A stretch of 64,000 nt of DNA from the NCBI GenBank assembly GCA_016871315.1, contig VFZE01000004.1:1-64000 (forward strand), read 5' to 3'. The translations under genes and the position numbers were made by a program. Under the pieces are notes generated by a model, which had not been told where the DNA came from, did not search any database, and saw only the letters and a program-made list of their open reading frames with translations. Below are positions 54,857-63,012 of this stretch, one piece after another. Numbering within the stretch: the stretch's first letter is position 1; every line of letters begins with the position of its first letter. The DNA comes from Acidimicrobiia bacterium. GTDB lineage: Bacteria; Acidobacteriota; Terriglobia; Bryobacterales; Bryobacteraceae.

Positions 54857-56488
54857 ATGCGCCGCAAGATTATTGAATGGCTGGACCATCGCACCGGCGT
54901 GGAGACCGCCGTAAGGAATTTTCTCTACGAGGAGATCCCGGCCTCCAGCGGATGGCATCAGGTATTCGGCAGCGTGGCGGTGTTTCTGTTCCTGCTGCAG
55001 GCCTTCACCGGGATCCTGCTGGCCTTCAACTATGCGCCCACGCCGGGCGACGCCTACAACAGCCTGCGCTATATCATCAGCGAGCTTACAGGCGGCAGGA
55101 TGATCCGCAACCTGCATCACTGGGGCGCGAGCATGATGATCATCGTCGTCGTGCTGCATATGGCGCAGGTGTTTCTGTGGGGCGCGTACAAGAAGCCACG
55201 TGAAGCCACCTGGATGCTCGGCGTGGTTCTGCTGCTGCTGACGCTCGCCTACGGGCTTACCGGCTACTTGCTGCCCTGGGATAACCGCGCCTATTGGGGC
55301 ACGGTGGTGACCACGCAGATTGCCGCCAAAGCCCCGCTGCTTGGGCCCTACATCAGCAGGCTGATGGGAGGTGAAGGCCCGGTGGGCGTGGTGACCTTCG
55401 CACGCTTTTACGCGCTGCATGTCATGCTGCTGCCGCCGGTGACGCTGATTTTGATCGGACTGCACGTTTACCTGGTGCGTAAGCATGGCGTGACTCCCCT
55501 GCCGGACGAACAGGTCACAAGAAAGTTCTACCCGGGCCAGGTCTACAAGGACACAATCGCGATGTTCGCCGCCTTCGTGATTCTGTTCGTCATGGCGGTG
55601 GCGGTGCAGGCTCCGCTCGGCCGGCTGGCCGACCCCACTGACACCTCCTACATCCCCCGCCCGGAATGGTACTTCCTGTTTCTGTTCCAGCTGTTGAAGC
55701 TGTTTGAGGGGCCGCTGGAGATCTTTGGCGCCGTCGTACTGCCTTCGCTCGCCGTCTTGGGGCTGCTACTGGTTCCCTTCATCGACCGCGGCAAGCTTGT
55801 CGCGCTGCGCCGCCGGACGATAGCCGCCGCTGCGCTTTCCCTGGCCGCATTCGGTTGGGGAGGGCTCACCGCCGCCGCCATCGTCTCCACCCCCGCGGGA
55901 ATAGAATTGCTGGATGAGGAGGCCGCCGTTGCCGAGTGGCAGCAGCTTTCGCCGGAAGAACTGGCCGGGATCGGTTACTTCCGGCGGGAGAACTGCTCGG
56001 GCTGCCACAAGATCGGCACCTCCGGGACCGCCGTGGGTCCGGACCTCACATCCATGGCCATCCGCAAGGACGCCGCTTGGATGATCGCGCACTTCAAGCG
56101 CCCGCAGCTGATGGTTCCCGGGAGCCCCATGCCGCCCGTGCAACTGAGCGACTCACAGCTCAACGCGCTGGCCGCGTTTCTTTTGAAACTCACTCCGGCC
56201 AATGCCGAAGCCCTGCAATCGGCTCCGGCTTTCGCCGTCGACGGCGCCATGCTCTATCAGCAGCACCGCTGCGGCGCCTGCCACCAGGTGAACGGCGTCG
56301 GCATGAAGCTGGGTCCAATACTCAATGGTCTAAGCCGCCGCCGGTCCAAGGAATGGATCATTGAACATTTCCTGGAGCCGCAGAAGCTTTCGCCGGGTTC
56401 GGTGATGCCTCCCTACCGCCTGCGTCCACGCGACATGGACAACCTCACCACGTATCTGCTATCCATACCGCCGCTAGTCCAAAACTAG
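54857..56488 (+). CDS. Cytochrome b fused to a diheme cytochrome c
   Basis: 543 residues. Residues ~30-330 are a full cytochrome b: heme ligands in NLHHWGASMMIIVVVLHMAQ (His 88 and 101) and FARFYALHVMLLPPVTLILIGLHVYL (His 188 and 202 region), and the Qo-site PEWY (269-272). A linker leads to two c-type hemes: CSGCH at 380-384 and CGACH at 472-476, each followed by a Met (MPP) that can be the sixth ligand. Fusing b and a diheme c in one chain means the complex carries its own electron acceptor. The 3' end overlaps the convergent acyl-CoA dehydrogenase by 15 bases. Confidence 0.9.
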   Translation: MRRKIIEWLDHRTGVETAVRNFLYEEIPASSGWHQVFGSVAVFLFLLQAFTGILLAFNYAPTPGDAYNSLRYIISELTGGRMIRNLHHWGASMMIIVVVLHMAQVFLWGAYKKPREATWMLGVVLLLLTLAYGLTGYLLPWDNRAYWGTVVTTQIAAKAPLLGPYISRLMGGEGPVGVVTFARFYALHVMLLPPVTLILIGLHVYLVRKHGVTPLPDEQVTRKFYPGQVYKDTIAMFAAFVILFVMAVAVQAPLGRLADPTDTSYIPRPEWYFLFLFQLLKLFEGPLEIFGAVVLPSLAVLGLLLVPFIDRGKLVALRRRTIAAAALSLAAFGWGGLTAAAIVSTPAGIELLDEEAAVAEWQQLSPEELAGIGYFRRENCSGCHKIGTSGTAVGPDLTSMAIRKDAAWMIAHFKRPQLMVPGSPMPPVQLSDSQLNALAAFLLKLTPANAEALQSAPAFAVDGAMLYQQHRCGACHQVNGVGMKLGPILNGLSRRRSKEWIIEHFLEPQKLSPGSVMPPYRLRPRDMDNLTTYLLSIPPLVQN

Positions 56489-57586
56489 CCGGGCGATCTG
56501 CTCGCGATGCCATGCGGCATCGCCAAGGAGAATCTCTGAAGCCTTGGCCCGCCGGTAGTAAAGGTGCAGATCGCTTTCCCAGGTAAAGCCCATGCCGCCG
56601 TGAATCTGAATGCCGTGATTGCCTACCTCGCGGTAAGCCTCGCTGGCGTAGCTTTTGGCGGTGGAAACGGCGGCCTGCGCCTCCTCCAGCCCGTGGTCAA
56701 TGGCGTAGGCAGCGTAGTAGGCGGCCGAGCGCAGGGCCTCCACCATCAGCACCATATCGGCGCACTTGTGCTGGATCGCTTGAAACTGGCCGATCGGTTT
56801 GCCGAACTGCTTGCGGGTCTTGGCGTATTCGACGCTGATTTCGAGAACACGCTGCATGCCGCCGAGCATCTCGGCTACCAGCGCCGCGTTTGCCAGCAGG
56901 GACATGCGTTCCAGAGCCCGTTCAGCCGCCTCTCCCGTTGCCACCAACACGGCCGGCGTGGCGTTGCACTGCACGCTATACAGGCGCCTGGTCAAGTCTA
57001 TCCCTGCCATTGGCTGAACAGAGAGTCCTTCCGCTGCCCGTTCGACGAGGGCCAGCGTCAAGCCGCGACCGCCGCGTGCGACCACGAGCAGGAAGTCGGC
57101 CACCCCGGCGTCCTGCACGAAGCGCTTGGAACCATGCAGGCGTAGGGCATCGCCCCCGCCCGATGCGGACAGCTGAACCTGTTGCCAGCCCCAGGCGGCA
57201 TCCTCCTCCTGGACAGCCACGGCGGCGCGTGACTCTCCGGAGCCAATCCGCGACAGGTAAATCTTCTTCAGTTCTTCATTACCTGCGGTATCCAGAAGTA
57301 CTCCTGCCATCGGCACGGTTGCCAGAAAAGGTCCGGGCAGCAGAGCGCGACCCATCTCTTCCATCATTGCCGCGGTCTCCACCATCCCCAGCCCCATGCC
57401 GCCGTAGTCTTCCGCGAACAGGATTCCCGTCCAGCCCTGCTCGGCCATCTGCCGCCACAGGTTGGCATCGTATGGTGCCGGGGTTTCCATGATGCGGCGG
57501 ACCTCCGCCATCGGGCATTCCTTCTGAAGGAACTTCCGCGCCGAGCTTTTGAGCAGCTGCTGTGTATCGGACAGTTCGAATCGCAT
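56474..57586 (-). CDS. Acyl-CoA dehydrogenase, small-subunit type
   Basis: 370 residues. The ACAD fold is recognisable: SDTQQLLKSSARKFLQKECPM at the N-terminus, GYGGMGLGMVETAAMMEEMGRAL-like sequence, and the C-terminal GNHGIQIHGGMGFTWESDLHLYYRRAK near residue 330. It is adjacent to a 401-residue ACAD gene three bases upstream, the arrangement of heteromeric (alpha2beta2) ACADs used on bulky acyl-CoAs. FAD-dependent dehydrogenation at C2-C3 would pass electrons to an ETF. Substrate is unknown. Confidence 0.88.
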   Translation of the reverse strand: MRFELSDTQQLLKSSARKFLQKECPMAEVRRIMETPAPYDANLWRQMAEQGWTGILFAEDYGGMGLGMVETAAMMEEMGRALLPGPFLATVPMAGVLLDTAGNEELKKIYLSRIGSGESRAAVAVQEEDAAWGWQQVQLSASGGGDALRLHGSKRFVQDAGVADFLLVVARGGRGLTLALVERAAEGLSVQPMAGIDLTRRLYSVQCNATPAVLVATGEAAERALERMSLLANAALVAEMLGGMQRVLEISVEYAKTRKQFGKPIGQFQAIQHKCADMVLMVEALRSAAYYAAYAIDHGLEEAQAAVSTAKSYASEAYREVGNHGIQIHGGMGFTWESDLHLYYRRAKASEILLGDAAWHREQIARLVLD

Positions 57587-57589
57587 GGC

Positions 57590-58795
57590 TTAGTAACTCT
57601 TGGGCAGTCCCAGCACGAATTGCGCGACGATGTTGCGCTGGATCTCGCTGGTGCCGGCCTCGATGGTATTGCCGCGGGTCCGCAGGAAGCCGTAAGCCCA
57701 CTGGCCGCCGTCGGGCGCATCCGGGCACTCCTCGGTCAGCTGCGCATAGGGGCCGAGCAGTTCACTGGCCACCTGCTGGAACCGCTGGTTGTACTCGCTC
57801 CAGAACATCTTGAGGATCGATCCTTCCGGTCCCGGGACGCCGCTCTTGTCCACCCTTGTCAGCGCGCGCATCTGCGTGAGGCGGAAGATTTCGATCTCGG
57901 CATAACACTGCGCCAGCTTCTGCCTGATGACAGGATCTTCCAGCGCGGGCTTGCCGTTTTTCATGACAGTCCGGCCGCGCTCGACAAGCTGGCGGAACTG
58001 GCGCGCGAAGGTGATGTGGAGGCTTGCGCCCAGCGTGTTGCGCTCATGCATGAGGGTGCTGATGGCGACGCGCCAGCCGTCGTTCACATCGCCGAGCACA
58101 TTGGCCGCCGGGACGCGGACATCGTCGAAGAACACTTCTGTGAACTCGCTCTCGCCTGTCATCTGCCGCAGCGGACGCACCTTCACGCCTGGGCTCTTCA
58201 TATCGATCAGCAGGTAGGTGAGTCCCTTGTGCTTGGCCGCCTCCGCATCGGTGCGCACAAGCATTGCGTTCCAATCGGCCACCCAGCCGAAACTGGTCCA
58301 AACCTTGTGGCCATTGACGACAAAGTAATCACCGTCGCGGCGCGCACTGGTTGTGAGAGCCGCCAGATCGGAGCCCGCGCCCGGTTCGGAGAAACCCTGG
58401 CACCAGATCTCGTTGCCGCTCAGGATCCCGGGCAGGAACCGCTTCTTCTGCTCCTCGGTTCCGCAGGCGATGATGGTAGGCCCGACAAGCCCGATGCCGA
58501 TGACGTTGGCCAGCGGTGGCGCCTGCGCACGCGCCATCTCCTCCAGGAAGATCGCCTGCTCCATGAGCGTGGCTCCGCGCCCGCCATATTCCTTGGGCCA
58601 GGCGACGCCGGCCCAGCCACCCTCAAACACATTCTTCTGCCAGGTGAGCGAGTGCGCAAAGCGCTCCTCCAGCGTCTTCTTTCGCGCCATCTCGGCGCGC
58701 CAGCTTTCCAGCCCGCTGGATGCCAGCCACTGGCGCAGATCCTCGCGAAACTTCTGTTGTTGAGCAGTAAGGGTCAGGTCCAAGCTTGGCATCAT
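57590..58795 (-). CDS. Acyl-CoA dehydrogenase, large-subunit type
   Basis: 401 residues. The motifs QGFSEPGAGSDLAALTTSA (FAD/acyl binding), VNGHKVWTSFG, FFDDVRVPAANVLGDVNDGW and the C-terminal TRGNTIEAGTSEIQRNI are typical of FadE-type enzymes. It is followed after three bases by the shorter ACAD gene. A divergent hotdog thioesterase starts close to its 5' end, which could act on the same acyl-CoA substrates. ATGs at 58795 and 58792 are both possible starts. Confidence 0.9.
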   Translation of the reverse strand: MMPSLDLTLTAQQQKFREDLRQWLASSGLESWRAEMARKKTLEERFAHSLTWQKNVFEGGWAGVAWPKEYGGRGATLMEQAIFLEEMARAQAPPLANVIGIGLVGPTIIACGTEEQKKRFLPGILSGNEIWCQGFSEPGAGSDLAALTTSARRDGDYFVVNGHKVWTSFGWVADWNAMLVRTDAEAAKHKGLTYLLIDMKSPGVKVRPLRQMTGESEFTEVFFDDVRVPAANVLGDVNDGWRVAISTLMHERNTLGASLHITFARQFRQLVERGRTVMKNGKPALEDPVIRQKLAQCYAEIEIFRLTQMRALTRVDKSGVPGPEGSILKMFWSEYNQRFQQVASELLGPYAQLTEECPDAPDGGQWAYGFLRTRGNTIEAGTSEIQRNIVAQFVLGLPKSY

Positions 58796-58827
58796 ACCAC
58801 CACCGCAACCCGCTCTATAATCGAGGT

Positions 58828-59244
58828 TTGGCCTCTCTTCAACTTCTGCGCAGCCTGATCCCCCGTATGCCCTTCAATCGTCTTCTCGGTTTGAAAGTGG
58901 CGCGCCGCCACCGCGACGGCGTCACCATCGAATGCCCGCTGCGGCCCGATCTGATGAATCTGGCCGGCGTGCTGCACGGTGGAGTTACCGCCACGCTCGC
59001 CGACGTCGCCGTCGGCATCGCCATCCACAACCACTTTGACGGCCAGCGTCCCACCACCACCGTGGAGCTGAAGGTGAACTACTTCCTGCCGGTCGCTGGC
59101 AAGAAGCTGCGCGCCCGTTCGCGCCTGATACGCGTGGGCAAGACGCTGGTCGTCGGCCGCGTCGACCTCACCGACGACCGAGGCAAGCTGGTGGCCGCCG
59201 CTTTTGCCACCTACATGCTGCTGCCACGCATCAGTCCCGGCTGA
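58828..59244 (+). CDS. PaaI-type hotdog thioesterase
   Basis: 138 residues if read from the TTG at 58828; other possible starts are a TTG at 58786 (overlapping the ACAD gene) and an ATG at 58867. The hotdog core reads NLAGVLHGGVTATLADVAVGIAIHNHF, with the Asn, HGG and Asp positions of the PaaI family active site, followed by VELKVNYFLPVAGKKLRARSRLIRVGKTLVVGRVDL. The enzyme should hydrolyse acyl-CoA thioesters. Its 3' end overlaps the convergent CurA-like gene by 14 bases. Confidence 0.82.
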   Translation: MASLQLLRSLIPRMPFNRLLGLKVARRHRDGVTIECPLRPDLMNLAGVLHGGVTATLADVAVGIAIHNHFDGQRPTTTVELKVNYFLPVAGKKLRARSRLIRVGKTLVVGRVDLTDDRGKLVAAAFATYMLLPRISPG

Positions 59245-60241
59245 CGCGCACCAGTTGCTTGCCGGTGTTTCCGCCGCGCATCATGTTCAGAAACGCGCGC
59301 GGCGTGTTCTCGAGGCCTTCCTCGACCTGCTCGCGGTATTTCAGCTTGCCTTCCCTCAGCCATTGCGCCATTTGCGTGAGCGCCTCCCGGAAGCGCTCGG
59401 CGTAGTCCAACACCAGGAAGCCTTCCATCCTCGCGCGCTTGACGATGAGCTGGCCCAGCAGGCGCGGGCCCATCTCCGGCTTCTCCAGGTTGTACTGCGA
59501 AATCTGCCCGCAGATGGCGATGCGCCCGCGGAGGTTGATCTGCATCAGCACCGCGTCCGATATAGGCCCGCCGACATTGTCAAAGTAGCAATCGACGCCG
59601 TCCGGACACTGCGCTTTCAGACTCTCGCGGTAGTTCCCCGAAGTCTTGTAGTTGAAGCCGGCGTCAAACCCAAGCTCGCCTGTGATCCAGGCGATCTTAT
59701 CGTCGCCGCCGGCGATTCCCACCGTCCGGCAACCGTGCATTTTTGCCATCTGGCCAACAAGGGAGCCCACCGCGCCAGCCGCGCCGGAGACAACCACCGT
59801 CTCCCCGGCCTTCGCCGCGCAAACGTCGAAGAGGCCGAAGTAGGCGGTCAGTCCGGGCATCCCCAAAACGCCGAGCGCCGTCGATACCGGCGCCAGGGCG
59901 GGATCGATCTTGCGCACGCCACGGCCGTTTAGACAGGCATATTCCTGCCAACCCGTCATTCCTTCGACAATGTCGCCCTCGGAGTATTTGGGGTGGCGTG
60001 ATGCCACCACTTGGCCGACTCCGCCTCCGGTCATGACGCCGCCGATTTCCACCGGGGCGGCGTATGACTTTGCCTCGCTCATCCTCCCGCGCATGTAGGG
60101 ATCAACCGAGAGGAACATCACCTTCACCACCACTTCTCCCTCGCCCGGTTCCGGCATGGGCGTCTCCACCATTTGGAAATCGTTCTCCCTTGGCCAACCC
60201 ACCGGACGTGCCGCGAGCAAGATCTGCCTGTTCATCGGCAT
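59231..60241 (-). CDS. NADPH-dependent medium-chain reductase (CurA/LTB4-dehydrogenase-like)
   Basis: 336 residues. The N-terminal GroES-like domain has LSVDPYMRGRM and VGQVVASRHP. The Rossmann domain has ETVVVSGAAGAVGSLVGQMAKMHGCRTVGIAGG and FDNVGGPISDAVL. No zinc-binding Cys set is present, as expected for this subgroup. Members reduce activated double bonds or enones. The gene lies 22 bp after the large glycosyltransferase on the same strand; a functional link is not evident. Confidence 0.9.
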   Translation of the reverse strand: MPMNRQILLAARPVGWPRENDFQMVETPMPEPGEGEVVVKVMFLSVDPYMRGRMSEAKSYAAPVEIGGVMTGGGVGQVVASRHPKYSEGDIVEGMTGWQEYACLNGRGVRKIDPALAPVSTALGVLGMPGLTAYFGLFDVCAAKAGETVVVSGAAGAVGSLVGQMAKMHGCRTVGIAGGDDKIAWITGELGFDAGFNYKTSGNYRESLKAQCPDGVDCYFDNVGGPISDAVLMQINLRGRIAICGQISQYNLEKPEMGPRLLGQLIVKRARMEGFLVLDYAERFREALTQMAQWLREGKLKYREQVEEGLENTPRAFLNMMRGGNTGKQLVRVSRD

Positions 60242-60263
60242 TGATTATAGCGAGGACGGACTG

Positions 60264-62822
60264 CTAGGGAGAGGCGCCGTCTCCGTCTCCATTGGAGAGA
60301 TCTTCCCTCAGAATGCGTCCGATACGGCGTCGGAGGTCAATCTGATGCGGTTCGCGAGGCAGGCGCGGAGGAAGCTGGCGGCAGTATGCCTGCATAAGGC
60401 CGGATTGCGCGCATGGCCGCCAGCTGGGATGGTTCTGAAGTGTTTCCTTGAGAAGCTTGTGATAAGGGAGTGTTTCACGGCCGCGGTGATCGGCGAGCAA
60501 GATGGTCTCAATCGCGAGGTTTTCCAGAATCTGATCGAGAACTTCTTGGGTCACTGGAGACCGGTCTTTGATTAATCGGGGTTTGTTGGCGGTAAACAAT
60601 TTGGAGGCGCGGACAAAGACGCTTGCCGGACGCACTTCATCCAGGCTGGAGAAAACAATATAACCGCCCTCGGACCATCCAACTGATCCGGATACGAAGT
60701 GACGTGAGGGTTTGTCGGGAAGCTTGGCGATGATATCCTTGTAGCCAGCCGAATTCTGGCGGTAAAGCTGCCACGGGTATGGCGCCAGGGAGATGACCGT
60801 GAGCAGTGCGGCGACAGCCACACGGGGAGCCGGCAGGGACAGGCTCAGAATATGGCGGATAAGAACGATATTCAGGAGCAGGATGGCCGGCATGACCATC
60901 ATGTAGTGTCTTGGCTCGCTGATCGCGCGTACGAAATAGGACGTGCCGATGATCGACAACAGCATCGCGGCCGAAGCGGCGGCAACTGGAAGCCGGCTAA
61001 AGAAGGTCAGGAAGACGGCGATGGCCGCAAAGGCCAGCAGACCGGAACCTGTGGTATGGACCAGCACTTCGATGGGCCAGGGGAGACCCGGTTTCATTCC
61101 GGCCCAGGGCGCGATGGGGTCGAATGCCAGTTGCTGGAACAGGTACCAGGCACCGCCGGGCAGGATCAATCCCGCCGCGAGCAGCGCCAGGAAGCCGGGA
61201 CGTTTCAGAAGCTCGAATTGGCGCAGGATCAGCGGCGCCAATGCAGCGGCCGGAATCAGGATGACACCCGTACCCTTGGTCCACAGGGCGAGGCTGCACC
61301 AAAGGCAGAGAAGGAAGGCATGGCGAGTTCCCTGTGTGCGGAGAAAGCGGATCAGCGCGTCGAGGAAAAGTGTGAACAAGAGGAAGGAGAGCATCTCCGC
61401 CATGACCAAGTTGGTGGCAAACTGGAAATCCTTCCCGGCCACAAGGACACAGGCGGCGAAAAGTGCGGCGGGAGGAGGGACGATGCTGCGGGCTATGCGA
61501 TAGAACAGCAGAGCGGTGGCGAGCCCCGCCAATCCGATCAGGATCAGTACCGAGGATCGGGAAGGAGGAACGAAGAGCCAGAGCACGGCTTCCATGGAGT
61601 GGAACACCGGCGGCCAGTGTCCGAAGGTCACTTTCGGGTAGTGGAGGTAGTACTTTTCCGCCCACGATACGAGATTCGAGGGCGGCCATTGGAGCAGATA
61701 GTCTCGAATCATGAGCCCCGTCATGAAATGTGAAGCTTCATCCGGATAGCCATCGAACTCGCCTTGATAGGCTCCGCCACCGATCTGGATGACCCCGAAG
61801 ATCAACGTAGCCAGCAGCAGCGCTGACGGAAGGAACCACTTGTCACGCTTGGCCTCTCCGCGCACCAGGCCAACAGCAAAACCAGTGGCGCCGGTGAGCA
61901 GATGGGTGATGTAGAGGGGGAAGCTGGCGGCGGCGAAAACGACACTTCGATGCCGGACGAGAAACCGGAATAAAGAAAGCTGGAGAAGGCAAACACCCGC
62001 AAGCGAGCAAAGCAAAAACAGCGTCAGCAGACCGCCGTGGAGGAGGCTGAGGAGAGTGAGAAAGGGAATGAGAACGGCGATAAATGCGGTGATGCGGTCC
62101 CGCCAGCGGAAATTGAGGTCGGTCGGTAGCCCGTGACGGAACATCAGCTCGGTCCAGGGGAGCGCGCGATCGATGAGATCGGTCCGGATCATGCCGGCGA
62201 GGCTCCACTGCTTATGGTGGGTGATCTGGATGGCGGGGTCCAGCTGCATGCGGCCGCCATCCTGTGCAAGGCGCACGCCGAACTCGACGTCCTCAATGCA
62301 GGGGCGGCGATAGGTTTCGTCGAAGCCGCCGAGTTGCAGAAACCGGTGGCGGCGAACCGCGCCGCAGCCAGTCCAGAAGGTGCCGGCCTTGCGAGAGGAT
62401 CGGTGGTGAACGTAGGCGTGGAGAAGATTGCGGAAGCTGGCGACAACGCCGCGGACTTTTGGCGTGGTGTCGTAGGAGCCCATGATGCTGTCGAGTTCGG
62501 GATCACTATGAAACGCCTCCGCAAAACGCGCCAGCGTATCTTGATGCACGGTTACGTCGGAATCAAGAAAGACGAGAACGTCGCCGGCGGCTACTCCTGC
62601 CGCCGCGTTGCGGGCCGCGGCAGGACCGCTGCGCGTGTGAAGACGAACGAGGCGGGCATGGTGGCGGGCGGCGATTTGGGAGAGACCTTCGGCATCCGGG
62701 GAACCGTCATCGGCTACCAGCAGTTCATAATCCTGGAAGCTGGAGCCGCGGACACTGGCAAGGCAAGCTTCGATGGATTCGGGCTTGCCGAATACGGGAA
62801 CGATGACCGAAAGCAAGGGCAT
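60264..62822 (-). CDS. GT2-GT39 fusion glycosyltransferase
   Basis: 852 residues. Residues 1-240 are a GT2 (GT-A) domain: SVIVPVFGKPESIEACL, VADDGS at 37-41, VFLDSDV at 85-90 and the acidic CIEDVEFGVRL. From about 245 the chain is membranous, with repeated hydrophobic segments. The loop at about 350-370 carries GYPDEASHF, the acidic external-loop motif of GT39/ArnT-type polyprenyl-phosphate-dependent transferases. The protein can therefore both build and use a lipid-linked sugar, as some two-domain enzymes do. The C-terminal ~100 residues are soluble and not recognised. Confidence 0.83.
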   Translation of the reverse strand: MPLLSVIVPVFGKPESIEACLASVRGSSFQDYELLVADDGSPDAEGLSQIAARHHARLVRLHTRSGPAAARNAAAGVAAGDVLVFLDSDVTVHQDTLARFAEAFHSDPELDSIMGSYDTTPKVRGVVASFRNLLHAYVHHRSSRKAGTFWTGCGAVRRHRFLQLGGFDETYRRPCIEDVEFGVRLAQDGGRMQLDPAIQITHHKQWSLAGMIRTDLIDRALPWTELMFRHGLPTDLNFRWRDRITAFIAVLIPFLTLLSLLHGGLLTLFLLCSLAGVCLLQLSLFRFLVRHRSVVFAAASFPLYITHLLTGATGFAVGLVRGEAKRDKWFLPSALLLATLIFGVIQIGGGAYQGEFDGYPDEASHFMTGLMIRDYLLQWPPSNLVSWAEKYYLHYPKVTFGHWPPVFHSMEAVLWLFVPPSRSSVLILIGLAGLATALLFYRIARSIVPPPAALFAACVLVAGKDFQFATNLVMAEMLSFLLFTLFLDALIRFLRTQGTRHAFLLCLWCSLALWTKGTGVILIPAAALAPLILRQFELLKRPGFLALLAAGLILPGGAWYLFQQLAFDPIAPWAGMKPGLPWPIEVLVHTTGSGLLAFAAIAVFLTFFSRLPVAAASAAMLLSIIGTSYFVRAISEPRHYMMVMPAILLLNIVLIRHILSLSLPAPRVAVAALLTVISLAPYPWQLYRQNSAGYKDIIAKLPDKPSRHFVSGSVGWSEGGYIVFSSLDEVRPASVFVRASKLFTANKPRLIKDRSPVTQEVLDQILENLAIETILLADHRGRETLPYHKLLKETLQNHPSWRPCAQSGLMQAYCRQLPPRLPREPHQIDLRRRIGRILREDLSNGDGDGASP

Positions 62823-63012
62823 CTCAGGCTTTTCGTGGCCAGGGAACTTCAGCGATGCTCAGCAAGGCAACGAATCTAATCTCCTCCTATGCAATTTCAC
62901 CAGCCAATGTAAGCCGGCAAACGGTTGTTATGGGATTACCTTAGCAGAGGATAACGGAAATAGGAAGCGTGTGCATGCAAGTGAAGTTCTATTCCCCGCA
63001 CTTCAATACTGG

